64,000 nucleotides of DNA from Lentinula raphanica (taxonomy: Eukaryota; Basidiomycota; Agaricomycetes; Agaricales; Omphalotaceae), in NCBI GenBank assembly GCA_027919835.1, contig JANVFP010000046.1:186001-250000 (forward strand), read 5' to 3'. The first letter of the stretch is position 1, and each line of letters opens with the position of its first letter. Below are positions 1 to 11,632 of the stretch, one piece after another. Below the pieces are notes generated by a model that was not told the origin of the DNA, ran no database searches, and was given only the letters and a program-made list of their open reading frames with translations. Both the position numbers and the translations under genes were made by a program.

Positions 1-111
1 GGATCTTCTGTTTGGGAGCGCGTTACTCTCCGAGGCATTGAACTGTTTCATCCCTCGTCACCCGTGTGCTGGAGTTCATGAAGTGAGCTCCATTGGTCAT
101 TCGATGACTCG
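1..111. other. left flank of the hAT element, no gene seen
   Basis: No open frame with recognisable features. It holds the 8-bp TCGATGAC at 101-108, a one-mismatch match to TCGATGAG at 5091-5098, taken as the possible target duplication of the hAT element. Confidence 0.4.
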
Positions 112-1242
112 TAGTGTGTATCTTGGGTCGGGTCGGGTGCTCTCCAAGCCAGCCCGACCCGACTCCCGAGTGTAACCCGTACCCTTAATGCCGGGTGCCG
201 GGTACCCGGTATGCACGGGTGCCGGGTTTTTACTGTACGGGTCAAGCCCGGGTTGCTGTCGGGTGGAGCTGCAGGAGCCAAGAGGAGCCTTGCCTATGGA
301 GAGGCTGGGCATCCACTGGCTGTTACCATGCACTGAGAGAGCCAAGAAATTATATTGATGTAACTAATAACTATATGTAGCTTAGTAGCTAGCAGCAAAT
401 ATATACAGTTACCATAATACAATGTAGCAAAAACACACGAAGCGACTTGAGTATGTTACATGAGTTCATCGTCGTCTACAAACAATTCACCGTCGTCGGC
501 ACGGTTATTGTCCAGCAAGAATGCAACCAGGTCCTCATTAGAGAAAAAGTCCTGCCGTGACCAATCCCCAAAGCACATTAGTGCTTGGATAGTGGATGCA
601 CGAAGACGGTTGCGAAGGTGAGATATGAGGATGCGGCCGCGAGAGAAAGACCGTTCAACGCCGACAGAGGATGCTAGGAAAGATAGAAGTCAGCAATAAT
701 AGCGCAAAACAAGCAAAAAAAAACGCACTGGGGACAGAATGAACAGACAGTGCAAGCTTAGCGAGGTTTGGATATACTTTTCTGTTCATAAGCCACCACT
801 GAAGCGGGTCCGTAGGCAGTACGCAGCTATCTGTGAGATAGCGGTCGAGTTCATCGGTGTCGTTAGATGTCATTGGAACCTGGGTACGTTTTGCCATCAG
901 AGAGAAGAACAAGTTGGAGGGAGTTTGAGACGCCCCCGGCTAGGAAGAAATGTATATGTTAGAGAACAAACCAGTCATTAGAAATGTGGCAACACACCTC
1001 TGACGCACGAGGGGTACTGGGTACAGAGTGAAGCTCAGTGGGTTTGAAGGTTCGCTCCCAAGTTTCTTGTGTAACGGCTACAGCACTATCGATCCAAGGT
1101 TGAGGCCAATTCGCGTCGTTGAAATATTTGAGTTTGTAAGAAGGATGGAGCACTGTTGAAGAACATGAGGGCGTATAACAAGTGATATATAAGAATCTCA
1201 CATACCTATGGCCATACGATATATATAAGAATCGTCCGTCAA

Positions 1243-2274
1243 CATCAGGAAAAACACTCTATGCCTAGGCAACTATGAGTATCTTTGAGGCTCTCTAGAG
1301 GGCCTACATGCTTAGGAGAGCTAGAAAGCACTGAGGAAAATGGGCATTTCTTAGGCAACCTCAGAGGAATATACTTTGATCTGAGAGCACCTCAAGAAAT
1401 GGCTAATTCCTAGGGACTCTGAAAGTGCCTCAATGGCCTAGGTTGCCCAGGTAACCCAGGTCACTAAACTGCTTTGTAGTGCTTTGAGAATCTTTGAGGG
1501 TCTTTGAGGATCTTTGAGGATCTTTGAGGATCTTTGAGAGTCTTTGAGAGTCTTTGCAGAGCTTTTTAGCAACTTTTAATATCAAATTAAATGAAGAAAA
1601 CATCACCCAAATAGGAAATTACATAAGTGTATTGCAGAACTTGCTTAATCTAGAGAATACATGCATCAAAAACTGCCATTGACAACTTTGACAAGATTTT
1701 GTTTCAATGATATATTTGGGCTGCCACCGTGAACCATGTACAATCAAAAAGTTTGTCACATGGTCCAAACTTATATATAGCTATATTAACTACCTATCTA
1801 CATGTTGTATATGTTATCATATCTCAATGAAGAACTTCATATATGAGATTTGTAGATTAGATTCTCTATATAATTTGATAATTAACTAGTACATTACAAA
1901 TTCTTGTAATTATATAAGTCTTACATAATATAATATAATTAGAAATTACATAATACAAGAATATGAAATAAAATGTAATGTAAAATAGAAATAAAAGGAA
2001 TCAATTAATTTTTATTCATATTTTTTTGCCACAGAAAGCATCTCAAAGCTCCTCAAAGACACTCAAAGACACTCAAAGATCCTCAAAGACACTCAAAGAT
2101 TCTCAAAGCACCTCAAAGCACCTCAAAGAATACCCCAGAACTTTCAAGTGGCTGAGAGTGCCTAGGATTTGGGGGGTATCTTTGCATGCCTTGGGGGCTC
2201 CAAAGCCTTGAAAGGCCTTAGGGGGCTTGAAAGCAGCTTTTAGTGGCTGAGAGCTCAGTACATTTTTCCTGATG
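1243..2274. mobile_element. CATCAGG-type non-autonomous element, long family, copy A
   Basis: A 1032-bp non-coding element starting CATCAGGAAAAA and ending TTTTTCCTGATG, flanked by AA (1241-1242 and 2275-2276). Near the left end (1485-1560) it has a head-to-tail array of the 10-bp unit CTTTGAGGAT. Near the right end (2040-2130) the same motif recurs in inverse orientation (ATCCTCAAAG, ACACTCAAAG). Between them is an AT-rich core. It lies inside the hAT transposase coding exon; skipping it and one AA copy restores the family reading. A near-identical copy is at 5410-6452. No ORF has coding character. Confidence 0.85.
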
Positions 2275-3358
2275 AACTTGTAGTATTTGTTTAGCGTCTT
2301 CTTGCCGAGTGAAAGAGCATGGCAGACAGGAGCCGAGAGTGTATCGTCGTCGATAATTCCTGAAGCAAAAAATTCATCTATGGTGTCCATCGCAGGGATA
2401 ACGGTTGAAATGCTTGACGAGTCAGCTGAGAAGAAGGTTGTTGCCTCTTTTAGGATCTAAACCACGTCATGAGCATAATGAATCGGTCGATGATAGTCAA
2501 AACACACCTTGAGAACGGAAACCAAATCCTTGATTGCCTCCCATTCGTCGTCGTCAAGCATGAACTCTGCCAGCTTATGTGAAGAGCGATCCAGATAGGC
2601 CATTACAGGTTCTCTCATCTCCAGGAATGCGTGGAGCATATCAAAAGTTGAGTTCCATCGAGTGGCGACGTCTCGAGGGATGATTCGACCTTTGAACTCT
2701 GTATCTTCAACTTGCTCTCGCCACTTGGGGAGCAGATGAGTCGTGGAATGGATAATTTTGAAGGATATTTTTTGAGTCTAGAAGGGAGACGGTGAGAGAC
2801 GGTGAAGACGAGTTGAAAGACAAGATAAAAGCAGGGTAAAAAAGAGGTGGTCAATGAACACCGTCGCCAATGTCCATTCAGGGTCAGGTAGAGGTGTGAA
2901 AGTTATGATATATTTCATCAAACATGTGAAAGGGGAAAGCCGTAATCATTCAGGGTCAACTGGTTATGTGAAAGAGCATACCTTGTACAAGGCCGATCTC
3001 AACGGTTCCACTTCACGCTGCCACGTCTCCCTCTCTGCTGCACTCATCTCATTCATCACCTCGACAAAACCCTCAAGATTGTCTCTATTGATTGCACCAT
3101 TGTCTTCCAAATCTCTCAATTCGGTGGCTAACTCGTCAGCTGCATCATCTTCTCCCAATACTTCGCCTCCATCTTGCTCACGTTGAGCTTGTCTTGCCTC
3201 GAAGGGTCGAAGGACCCCCTTTGCCATCAAGTTTACCGTATGCGTGAAGCACCGGACGTGCATTTTTCTTCCCAAGAAGTGGTGGAGATGGTTGGCCAGC
3301 TCTTCGACCATGGCAGTATTTGCGGATGCATTGTTGCACGTAATGCAGAGGAGCTATG

Positions 3359-3629
3359 CATCAGGAAAAATGTTTTCATCTCTAGAGTCCCCAGAGATAC
3401 CCCCCAATTCCTAGGTAGTCTCAGAGAGCCTAGAATATCTGAGTTCTTTGAGGCTTCTAAAAATTCTCTGGGTGCTTTCTGGTGCTTTCTGGTGCTTTCA
3501 GATGCTTTCAGGATCTTTCAGGATCTCTAGGATGTTTTTTGATCTTTCAAAGTTCACAAAAATCTCTGAGCAGCCTAGGAATTGGGGGTATCTCTGGGGA
3601 CTCTAGAGATGAGAATATTTTTCCTGATG
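3359..3629. mobile_element. CATCAGG-type miniature element (short family), copy 1
   Basis: A 271-bp element with terminal inverted repeats of about 29 bp (CATCAGGAAAAATRTTYTC then ATCTCTAGAG), flanked by TG on both sides (3357-3358, 3630-3631). It sits in an intron of the hAT transposase. Copies at 28662-28943 and 43671-43952 are the same family in the opposite orientation. It is non-coding and was probably mobilised in trans. Confidence 0.88.
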
Positions 3630-5098
3630 TGGTGAGTCAATACTAGCTGATTATGCAGAGTGGAACTTGACTGACCTTGTCTTGAACCCTATATTCCTCC
3701 AGTGTTCGTATCAATGCCTCAGCCATGTTAATACCAGAGTGTGAGCATGGTAGCTCGACGAAATCCAGTAATACGCTTGTAAGTGTTTCATTACCCTCCT
3801 GATTCTTGCGAAGCACTTTACCAATGATACTCATAAATGCGCGATGATTAGGCGAGCTCCAGCAATCAAGCTCGACTGGCAAGAGATATTCATATGCCTG
3901 TGTTTCATAGTAAGCAGATGCCCGCATTATATTTTACTGATGTGTATGCTCACCTCAAACTATTTTGCTAGCTGTTCTTTGGTCACTTCGTATAGTTTCT
4001 TTACATCACGCGCGACAGTTGCTTTACTCGGCACGTAGTGATTGGGTCGTCCTTCCTTTTGAAGCCACCGGTAACTACGGTCTTGCACGATGCGAAATGG
4101 TCGCGCGGATTCTGCAACCCAACGCGCCGTTACGACGCTACAGATTGGAAAACGTTTATAGGGTAACAAGACGAGGGACTCAGACGATGAAGACTTACCG
4201 AACTTTTTCGTTTTCTGGTGGGCGTGTTGAGAATGTCTTGAACCAAGTCTTCACAGTTTTGATAACTAAGGTGAGTGTTGTTTGCTTGCCCTTCGAAAAT
4301 TTCTTCACCGCTTCCCTTGCCTGCTCCAGAGTGCAATCTTTCACTGCCGTGAGCGCATCTTTTCCCCAACACTTCTTCACATGTTCGCGCATATTGCTGG
4401 TCGACCCTCAATCTCCAGTGTTAATTCCTTGCCGAATCTTCTCGCCGCATTGCGTGCAGCAAAACACCAGATAATCTGCAGTATTTTTCTTCCCAAATTC
4501 AACTTCGGGCTCTGCGTGAAAAAAGGAATAGACGGTGGACTTCCGTTTCGCTACTTCCTTCCCTGGTTGGATAGCCTCAGGTGAGTATTTGCATAACGTC
4601 GTCACTCATGTGTTCTTGTGTACTGACTGATTTTTTTGATTGCAGCCTCTTTGTCTGCCTTCACCTGCTCCGTTGCATCAATGACCTCCACATCTTCCTC
4701 TCTATTGCTCTTCTCACTCTCGGCTCCACTGGGCGTTGCTGCTGTGGGAGTTTCATCGTCGGTGTCTGTAGTGGCTTTTCTGGCCCGTTTTCTTGTTTTC
4801 CCTCGGGCAGATGGCTGAGATGCGGGTCGCTTCCCCATCATAGGTAGATAGAAATACAGTAGAATTTTTTTGAGAACTCTGTTGCTATGCCCGACGTACG
4901 TACATAATGTCACTGTAAATTACTAAATATTATACATATATTATTGGGCCGTCAGGCCGGCCTCACCCTGCCAGAAGTGTGCCGGGTGTGTTGATCGGGT
5001 GCCGGGTTACTGCCTAGCCATCCGACCCGACCCGATATAGGTGACCGACCCGGCACCCGGCACAACCCGGCACACCCGTGAGACACACTATCGATGAG

Positions 5099-5409
5099 TG
5101 GTGGAATGGCGGAACACAATGATGTAGTCAAACAAGAGCCAATGTTGGAGGTATGTATTCCTCTGTGCTCTTCTGTAGCGCTCTCATATAGCTTTTCTCA
5201 TTGACGTGGGGCCTTATTCTACTTTTTCTCCAACAAGCGAATGAAGCATGTGCACTGATACCCTTGTTAGGTATTGGTGTCTATAACAGGGCTTCTTCTG
5301 ATGCCTGCACACCTTTTATTCAGTTCAGCTAACTTTAGAAGGAAAAAAACTTATATAAGGCCATTTGTTTTGCAAAAACATTACAGCTTTTGCCCATCAA
5401 TAGTTCTAT
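5099..5409. other. short inter-element spacer, nothing recognised
   Basis: Unique-looking DNA between the hAT element and the next CATCAGG element. There are no gene or RNA features I can support. Confidence 0.4.
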
Positions 5410-6452
5410 CATCAGGAAAAACACTCTAGGCCTAGGCAACTATGAGTATCTTTGAGGCTCTTTAGAGGGCCTACATGCTTAGGAGAGCTAGAAAGCACTG
5501 AGGAAAATGGGCATTTCTTAGGCAACCTCAAAGGAATATACTTTGATCTGAGAGCATCTCAAGAAATGGCCAATTCCTAGGGACTCTGAAAGTGCCTCAA
5601 TGGCCTAGGTTGCCCAGGTAACCCAGGTCACTAAACTGCTTTGTAGTGCTTTGAAGTGCTTTGAGGATCTTTGAGGGTCTTTGAGGATCTTTGAGGATCT
5701 TTGAGGATCTTTGAGAGTCTTTGAGAGTCTTTGCAGAGCTTTTTAGCAACTTTTAATATCAAATTAAATGAAGAAAACATCACCCAAATAGGAAATTATA
5801 TAAGTGTATTGCAGAACTTGCTTAATCTAGAGAATACATGCATCAAAAACTGCCATTGACAACTTTGACAAGATTTTGTTTCAATGATATATTTGGGCTG
5901 CCACCGTGAACCATGTACAATCAAAAAGTTTGTCACATGGTCCAAACTTATATATAGCTATATTAACTACCTATCTACATGTTGTATATGTTATCATATC
6001 TCAATGAAGGACTTTCTATATGAGATTTGTAGATTAGATTCTCTATATAATTTGATAATTAACTAGTACATTACAAATTCTTGTAATTATATAAGTCTTA
6101 TGTAATATAATATAATTAGAAATTACATAATACAAGAATATGAAATAGAATGTAATGTAAAATAGAGATAAGAGGAATCAATTAATTTTTATTCATATTT
6201 TTTTGCCTTTGAAAGCATCTCAAAGCTCCTCAATGACACTCAAAGATCCTCAAAGACACTCAAAGACACTCAAAGATCCTCAAAGACACTCAAAGATTCT
6301 CAAAGCACCTCAAAGCACCTCAAAGAATACCCCAGAACTTTCAAGTGGCTGAGAGTGCCTAGGATTTGGGGGGTATCTTTGCATGCCTTGGGGGCTCCAA
6401 AGCCTTGAAAGGCCCTAGGGGACTTGAAAGCAGCTTTTAGTGGCTCCTGATG
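5410..6452. mobile_element. CATCAGG-type non-autonomous element, long family, copy B
   Basis: A 1043-bp near-duplicate of 1243-2274, flanked by AT (5408-5409 and 6453-6454). The left end has the same 10-bp CTTTGAGGAT array (5655-5735) and the right side the inverse array (6205-6330). The right terminus is shorter than in copy A: it has lost the ATTTTT stretch and ends GGCTCCTGATG. It ends 18 bp upstream of the predicted start codon of the NACHT gene, so it forms that gene's immediate 5' region and may supply or disrupt its promoter. Confidence 0.87.
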
Positions 6453-6470
6453 ATACAACTCAGTCATCAA

Positions 6471-9400
6471 ATGGATAACCAGAGGTAAATATGATGAATC
6501 TGTCATACCTATGATAATTGATATTGATCCTGCTCACAGCAATAGCAAATATTCCACAGAAGGGTAAATTTCATAGGATAACTCACCATTCATATACATA
6601 CTGATAATATCATATAATCTCAGGAGCTTTGGCATATTAAATAATGCACAGAATGTAACAGTCAGTGGAGGAGAATTCAACGTAGCAGGAAAGGATGTTA
6701 ATGTCAATTATTGTAAGTCAAATATAGTAATCACAATACTAGTTTTATGATGATAAATGTTATACCATCCAGATCTCTCAAGTGATGAAGAGAAGAAACT
6801 TCAAGACTGGCTTGCTGCTCCAGATAGTTCCAGCAATTATTCTACAGCTCTAAATAAAAGAGTAGCAGGAACATGCCAATGGATTTTGCAAGATCCTGTT
6901 TACCTCAAATGGAAGGAGGAAGGAAGCATCCTATGGATTCAAGGTCAAGGTAATTGATTCATTATAGTACAAAATGGCAGAGGTGTTGAGCTTTTTATTG
7001 CAGCTGGATCAGGCAAAACATTCTTGATGTAAGTTATAACTATTAGATTCATCAGATTATACTAACAGATTTTATCTCAGTACCAGCATTATCAAAAACC
7101 ATAAAGAGACAAATCTTCCATCTTTCACAATATATCACTACTTTGATACTCGAGACAATTCTGGAAAGAAAGCAAGTTTCCAAGGATTGTTGTTATCTTT
7201 TATTTCACAATTGGGTGCTCAAGACAGAAAAATGCATCCTGCATTGAAGAGATTACATGACTCATCAAGGAATAGACTTTCTCATTTCAAACCTACCAAT
7301 GAAGAATTGGTGAATACTTTGACAAAGATAACAAAAGATCTAGTGCAGAGAGAGATTCAAGTTCATATAATAATTGATGCTCTAGATGAATGCAAAGAGC
7401 CAGAGGAAGTCTGGAAGTTTTGTGTGCATATGGGCAGCTTGAATTCTCAGATAGGAATTATAATCTCAAGTCGCAACTTTCAACCCAGCTCCTCAAAATA
7501 TTCAACTATTTCTTTAAGAAATAATGCTATGGTTGATCAAGATATTGCTACTTTCTTGGATAAGCAATTATCATTCAAAAGCACAACTTTAAATACTGAA
7601 GTCAAAGATAAATTGATGCAGAAAGCCAATGGAGGGTGAGTTTTACTGTTCATGCATGTACATCAAGTTGCTGAAGTCTGAACTCATGAACAGATTCCGT
7701 TATATTGACTGTCAAGTTCAAATATTGAAAGAAAGTGCTAATGCACGAAGAGTTCATGAGGCCATGACCAAGTTACCTTCAAGTTTGAAGGAAACATATA
7801 TTGAAGCTATTAAAAAGTGTGAAGATAGCTCTTATTCTGAGGAAGCACATTATCTGCTCTTATGGCTTCTATATTCATTTAAACCTCTTTATATGAGTCA
7901 AGTTGCAATTATTCTTTCAATTGATCTTAAGTCAAGAGAAGTTGACTCTGATGCTGAAATGTTGATTGGACTAGAAAAAATCATTGATACTACTTTAGTG
8001 ACTGTTGATGATGAAGATATTGTTCGACTTGCACATGCATCTGTGAAAGATTTCTTACTGGAAAGCAACAGTAATGTTCATACAAGCAAGTTACTAAATC
8101 TGAATGCCCAACTGGGACACAATATTATAGCTCAAATGTGTCTTCTCTACCTTCTACAGCAAAATGAAGCAAAAAACATATGGGCAGACTCTCTTTATAC
8201 TTGTGGAAAATAGATATCAATACATTTGAGCAGTATGCATGTGTATACTGGGGAGAACATACTCGATCTACTGAGAGAACTGATATTGCATGTCAAGAAA
8301 CAACAGAACTCACTGATGAATTTTTGGAAAATAGTTCCAAAGCATTTATGGAATGGAAGAAACACTTTCACAGCTGGGAATTACCTGAGTTCCCAATTCA
8401 TAGAATATTTGCAGATTGTAACAGTTTGCATGTTATTGCATGTTTTGGGCTTCACAAAAGTGCTCAAAAATTGTTGAATAAAACTGATGCACAAAATACA
8501 GGTAAGTTATCAAATAACTTGGTGATGGATATATTCATTCTGAATAATGCCATAGATATTGATTCACCTTCAGAATATATTGGAACACCATTACAAACAG
8601 CAGCAGCTAGAGGTTGCAATGATATAGTTGAACTTCTTCTCCAATATGGTGCAAAAGTCAATGTCCAAAGTGGATATTATGACACTGCCATTCAAGCAGC
8701 AGCATTTTGGGGACATGCAGATACTATTGAAATTCTACTTCAACATGGTGTAGATGTTAATATTCAGGGTGGACATCATGACACTGCGATTCAGGCAGCA
8801 GCAGTTGGAGGTCACACAGAAACTGTTAGGCTGTTGTTCCAAAATGGTGCAGATATCAATGCCCAGGGTGGAAATTATAACACTGCAATCCAAGCAGCAG
8901 CAGCCAATGGCTATAAAGATACTGTTGAATTTCTTCTCCAACATGGTGCAGATGTCAATGCACAAGGTGGAATGTATGGCACTGCAATTCAAGCAGCAGC
9001 AATTATGGGTCACAAAGAAATTGTTGAACTTCTTGCTCAACATGGTGCATATATCAATGCCCAAGATGGACATTTTGGGACTGCAATTGTAGCTGCAGCA
9101 GTTATGGATCACAAAGATATTATTGAATGCCTCATTCATCATGGTATAGATGTCAATACTCAAGGTGGATCTTATGGTACTGCAATCCAAGCAGCAGCAG
9201 TTATGAATCACAAAGATACTGTTGAATTTCTTCTTCAGCATAATGCAGATGTCAATACTCAAGGTGGAAACTTTCACACTGCAATTCAAGCAGCAGCAAC
9301 TAAAGGTCACAAAGAAACTGTTGAAATTCTTCTGAATTATGGTGCAGATGTCAATATTCAGGGTGGATACTATAACACTTCACTTCAAGTAGCAGCACTC

Positions 9401-9655
9401 AAGGGTTACAAAAAAATTGTTGAACTTCTTCTTCAGTATGGTGCAGATGTGAATACTCAAGGTGGACATTATGGCACTGCGATTCAAGCAGCAGCAGCTG
9501 GAGGTCACAAGGATACTGTTGAAATTCTTCTTGAACATGGTGCAGATGTCCATGTGCAAAGTGGGTGTTATGATACTGCATTTCAAGCAGCAGCTACTAG
9601 GGATCACAAAGATATTATTGAACTTATCCAAGATGGTACAAATATTAATATTTAG
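6471..9655 (+). CDS. NACHT-ankyrin repeat (STAND) protein, one frame break
   Basis: A fungal STAND NTPase. I propose exons 6471-6484, 6624-6712, 6773-6949, 7004-7028, 7081-7635 and 7694 onward; all introns are GT-AG. The short first exon leads into LNNAQNVTVSGGEFNVAGKD, the type of lead seen in basidiomycete NACHT genes. The Walker A motif GQAGSGKT is assembled across the intron ending at 7003. Walker B is VHIIIDALDE (about 7360). The region after 7694 (FRYIDCQVQIL, LPSSLKETY) is the usual post-NACHT segment. At about 8205-8215 the frame ends in TAG and the reading continues in another frame (FEQYACVYWGEHT), so there is either a frameshift or a tiny unrecognised intron. Eleven ankyrin repeats follow. 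The last one is shortened and meets a stop at 9653-9655, with decayed repeat sequence beyond. Such proteins are linked to fungal non-self recognition; no effector domain is seen at the N-terminus. It may be inactive if the frame break is real. Confidence 0.8.
8578..9650 (+). repeat. ankyrin repeat array, 11 units of about 99 bp
   Basis: Tandem units read G-x-Y-x-TAIQAAAxxGHKDTVEILLQHGADVN, with strong similarity between units (TAIQAAA recurs nearly unchanged). This suggests recent internal duplication or homogenisation. The final unit has lost residues (DIIELIQDGTNINI), and a recognisable but broken twelfth unit (AYGATV) follows the stop. Confidence 0.85.
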
Positions 9656-10472
9656 GGTACAGCCTATGGAGCTACAGTTTAAGTAGACTCAAACAGTAGT
9701 GCAAAACTCATCTTGATACTGTCAAAGTTCAATTGGTTGAGTGTAAAGTGATCAAAGTATATTACAGAAGTCCAAATTTGCTTAAATCACAGTGATGTCA
9801 TTTGAACTTGATTTATATTGAATATATGTCTATGTAGTAGGTCAAAATTTGTATATATTCAACCAGAGCTTACTAGTTACAATAACAAATGACAATATTT
9901 AAGTGGTTGTTCTTGTTCTTGGCTGCATTACATACATACCCAGACCTTCAGATGTGTGGTGTTTGAAGTGCCATGATGAAACACAGGATGGCATCAAAGT
10001 TCATCCTCAGCTTCAAAAAATTCAAACATGGTTCCAAATGTTGTAGATAAGTCTTGTTCCACATTCTTTAGCACTTCTGCACATCCTACATGTATTTTAA
10101 CCCTTGCACATAATTTACAGAGTCCAGGATTCAATTTTTGCAGTCAGTAAAGTCACATGAGATGGACGTGTTGTTGTTTATTGTCTGTTGTTTGTACGAA
10201 GTTGGATATTTTTCCGTACTGCCATCTGCTGCCATGCAACATCGAACTTCAACTCCCGAGCTCACGAAATATTATGGCATGCGGGGCTCTTTGCTATAAC
10301 AGTTCAACTTTCTTCTGTGACTCCATGTGCTCCTCAAGCAAGGCTCTTTGCTTTAACTTCAGGCTCAAGTTTTTTGTTCTTCCTCAAGGCTTCAAGTCTT
10401 CATTCTGGTTCAAGATCTGCTCAAGAGCTTTCCATGACCTTTTCACTCTTCTCAAGCCTCTTCACCCTCCTT
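9656..10472. other. intergenic, decayed sequence
   Basis: The first 100 bp are remnants of further ankyrin coding sequence. The rest is AT-rich or CT-rich DNA with no coding frame that I trust. Confidence 0.4.
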
Positions 10473-10860
10473 CATCAGGAAAAGCACCCCAGATCAGGAC
10501 TATCTGAAAGACACCAGAGATTTGCCCCAATGCCTAAAGCCTTTAAAATGACCTGAAGTTTTGAGGTGCTTAGAGTGCTTTGAGAAATGGACCCAAGTTT
10601 AGGCATTTTTGATATCTTTTTAGTTTTCTCAGGCTGCTCTCAGTTTGCCTCGGGTTTGTCTCGGGTTGCTTTCAATTTGCCTGGAGCTGCTTTCAATTTG
10701 CCTGGAGCTGCTTTCAATTTGCCTGGAGCTGCTTTCAATTTGCCTGGATCTGATTTCAATTTGCCTCATATTGCTTTTGAGTTGTCTTGCTTATTCCAAA
10801 TTGCCTCAGCAGTTTTTATATCTTCAGAGTGCCTATTTCTAAAATTTCAATAATATTCAA
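10473..10860. repeat. orphan CATCAGG-type left end plus 21-bp tandem array
   Basis: 10473 begins CATCAGGAAAAGCACC, resembling the start of the long CATCAGG family, but no matching CCTGATG end was found to the right. 10665-10785 is a tandem array of the 21-bp unit GCTGCTTTCAATTTGCCTGGA, about five to six copies, decaying rightward. It is probably a truncated, diverged member of the same group of elements. The in-frame AFNLPGA peptide is a by-product of the repeat. Confidence 0.5.
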
Positions 10861-11275
10861 TAATTATACCAACATACGGAATATATATTTTTCAAGTTGT
10901 AGAAACTCAAATACTGGGCAATAGAGCTAGGATAAAGTGAAATATCAAAAATAATGTTAGACAGGGAGAAATAATGAAAGACAGTCAAAATGAGCGCTTA
11001 AATTAATTTTTTGCTTCTCACTTTCACTTTGTGACTATGAGTCGATACACTACATCTTTACTGGGATGTCTATTGACTAGAAGGTTCAAGAGAAGTAGAA
11101 AAATATCAGGTAGAGATACAGACTATTGAAATATAAAAGCTTTGTTTAACCATAGTCACTAGCTAAAGCTAAGAAGACATACAAGCGATTCTTCAAGATG
11201 CACTTTAAACAAATCAAGGTATATTATCCAGGAGGTAGCTAATTTTTTTGAGTCTTTATATCAATACTAAACTGA

Positions 11276-11632
11276 ATGTTAGAGGAAACAGAAATACCTA
11301 CTGCACCTCCTAGTCCTATTGCGATGCCTCTGGACAGCAGGAAACTTCGTCGACATGATACGTTCTTTTACGAAGAAACCATGCAGGAGAAGGAGAAGAA
11401 AATTCGCAATCAGAAGAAGCACACCGATGATCAGGAGAAGCAGCTTGATTTAAAGGAATGCTACTTGGAAGTCTCACTTCAAAATACCCCTTCTGAAGAA
11501 ATTCCCAATGACATGTCCCGTGAAGCTTTCGTTATGCAGGGTTTAAATCGACGAAGGTTGGAAGGATTCTTGGCTCTGGCATTTGGAGAATCTAGTTCTG
11601 GTTCCAGTTCCAGCAGTTATTATCAGAAATAA
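11276..11632 (+). CDS. hypothetical protein, possibly a terminal exon
   Basis: A 118-residue frame with a proline-rich start (PTAPPSPIAMP), a highly charged, coiled-coil-prone middle (EKEKKIRNQKKHTDDQEKQ) and a serine-rich tail (GESSSGSSSSSYYQK). No family is recognised. It runs convergently toward the dioxygenase gene, whose stop lies 254 bp away. It could be the last exon of a gene whose upstream exons I could not place, or chance. Confidence 0.35.
   Translation: MLEETEIPTAPPSPIAMPLDSRKLRRHDTFFYEETMQEKEKKIRNQKKHTDDQEKQLDLKECYLEVSLQNTPSEEIPNDMSREAFVMQGLNRRRLEGFLALAFGESSSGSSSSSYYQK

Larger units (their letters stand above)
456..4841 (-). pseudogene. hAT transposase (BED finger, hATC dimerisation domain), interrupted
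   Basis: A multi-exon minus-strand gene. The N-terminal exon (ATG at 4841 or 4838) is lysine/arginine-rich and acidic. A BED-type finger follows (about 4605-4380; C-x2-C then H-x3-KKC around NMREHVKKCWG). The next exons give RWVAESARPF (about 4100) and the catalytic-region motif ELDCWSSPNHRAF (about 3850). About 3330 reads CNNASANTAMVEEL, where hAT transposases usually have CDNA, so the second conserved acidic residue appears to be Asn. The C-terminal half holds LHPSYKLKYF (about 1160), the hATC motif DPLQWW (about 810) and VERSFSRGRIL (about 660), ending at TAA 456-458. Introns are about 50-60 nt. The exon between YYK and LTDDSYIYRMA is split by the 1032-bp element at 1243-2274, and an intron holds the 271-bp element at 3359-3629. 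The insertion and the D-to-N change argue that it is inactive. Confidence 0.8.
112..5090 (-). mobile_element. hAT-superfamily DNA transposon with nested insertions
   Basis: The element is about 4.98 kb, or about 3.68 kb without its two nested insertions. The ends are imperfect inverted repeats: TAGTGTGTATC at the left and the reverse complement of TAGTGTGTCTCACGGGT at the right. Both subterminal zones (about 120-260 and 4950-5080) are dense in GGGTCGGGT and GCCGGGTGCCGGGT motifs in both orientations, as expected of subterminal transposase-binding arrays in hAT elements. The flanking 8-mers TCGATGAC (101-108) and TCGATGAG (5091-5098) fit an 8-bp hAT target duplication with one mismatch, but three extra bases lie between the left 8-mer and the repeat, so the exact left end is uncertain. 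It encodes the transposase at 456-4841. The transposase assignment is firm; the boundaries are good to a few bases. Confidence 0.75.

Noticed and set aside
1707..6066. Matching 60-residue ORFs at 1707-1889 and 5884-6066
   Set aside because: Their duplication only reflects the two copies of the long CATCAGG element; they lack coding character.
8735..9310. Minus-strand Cys-rich ORF (191 residues, CCCLDCS repeats)
   Set aside because: Antisense shadow of the ankyrin repeat array; its Cys pattern mirrors the GCAGCA of the TAIQAAA codons.
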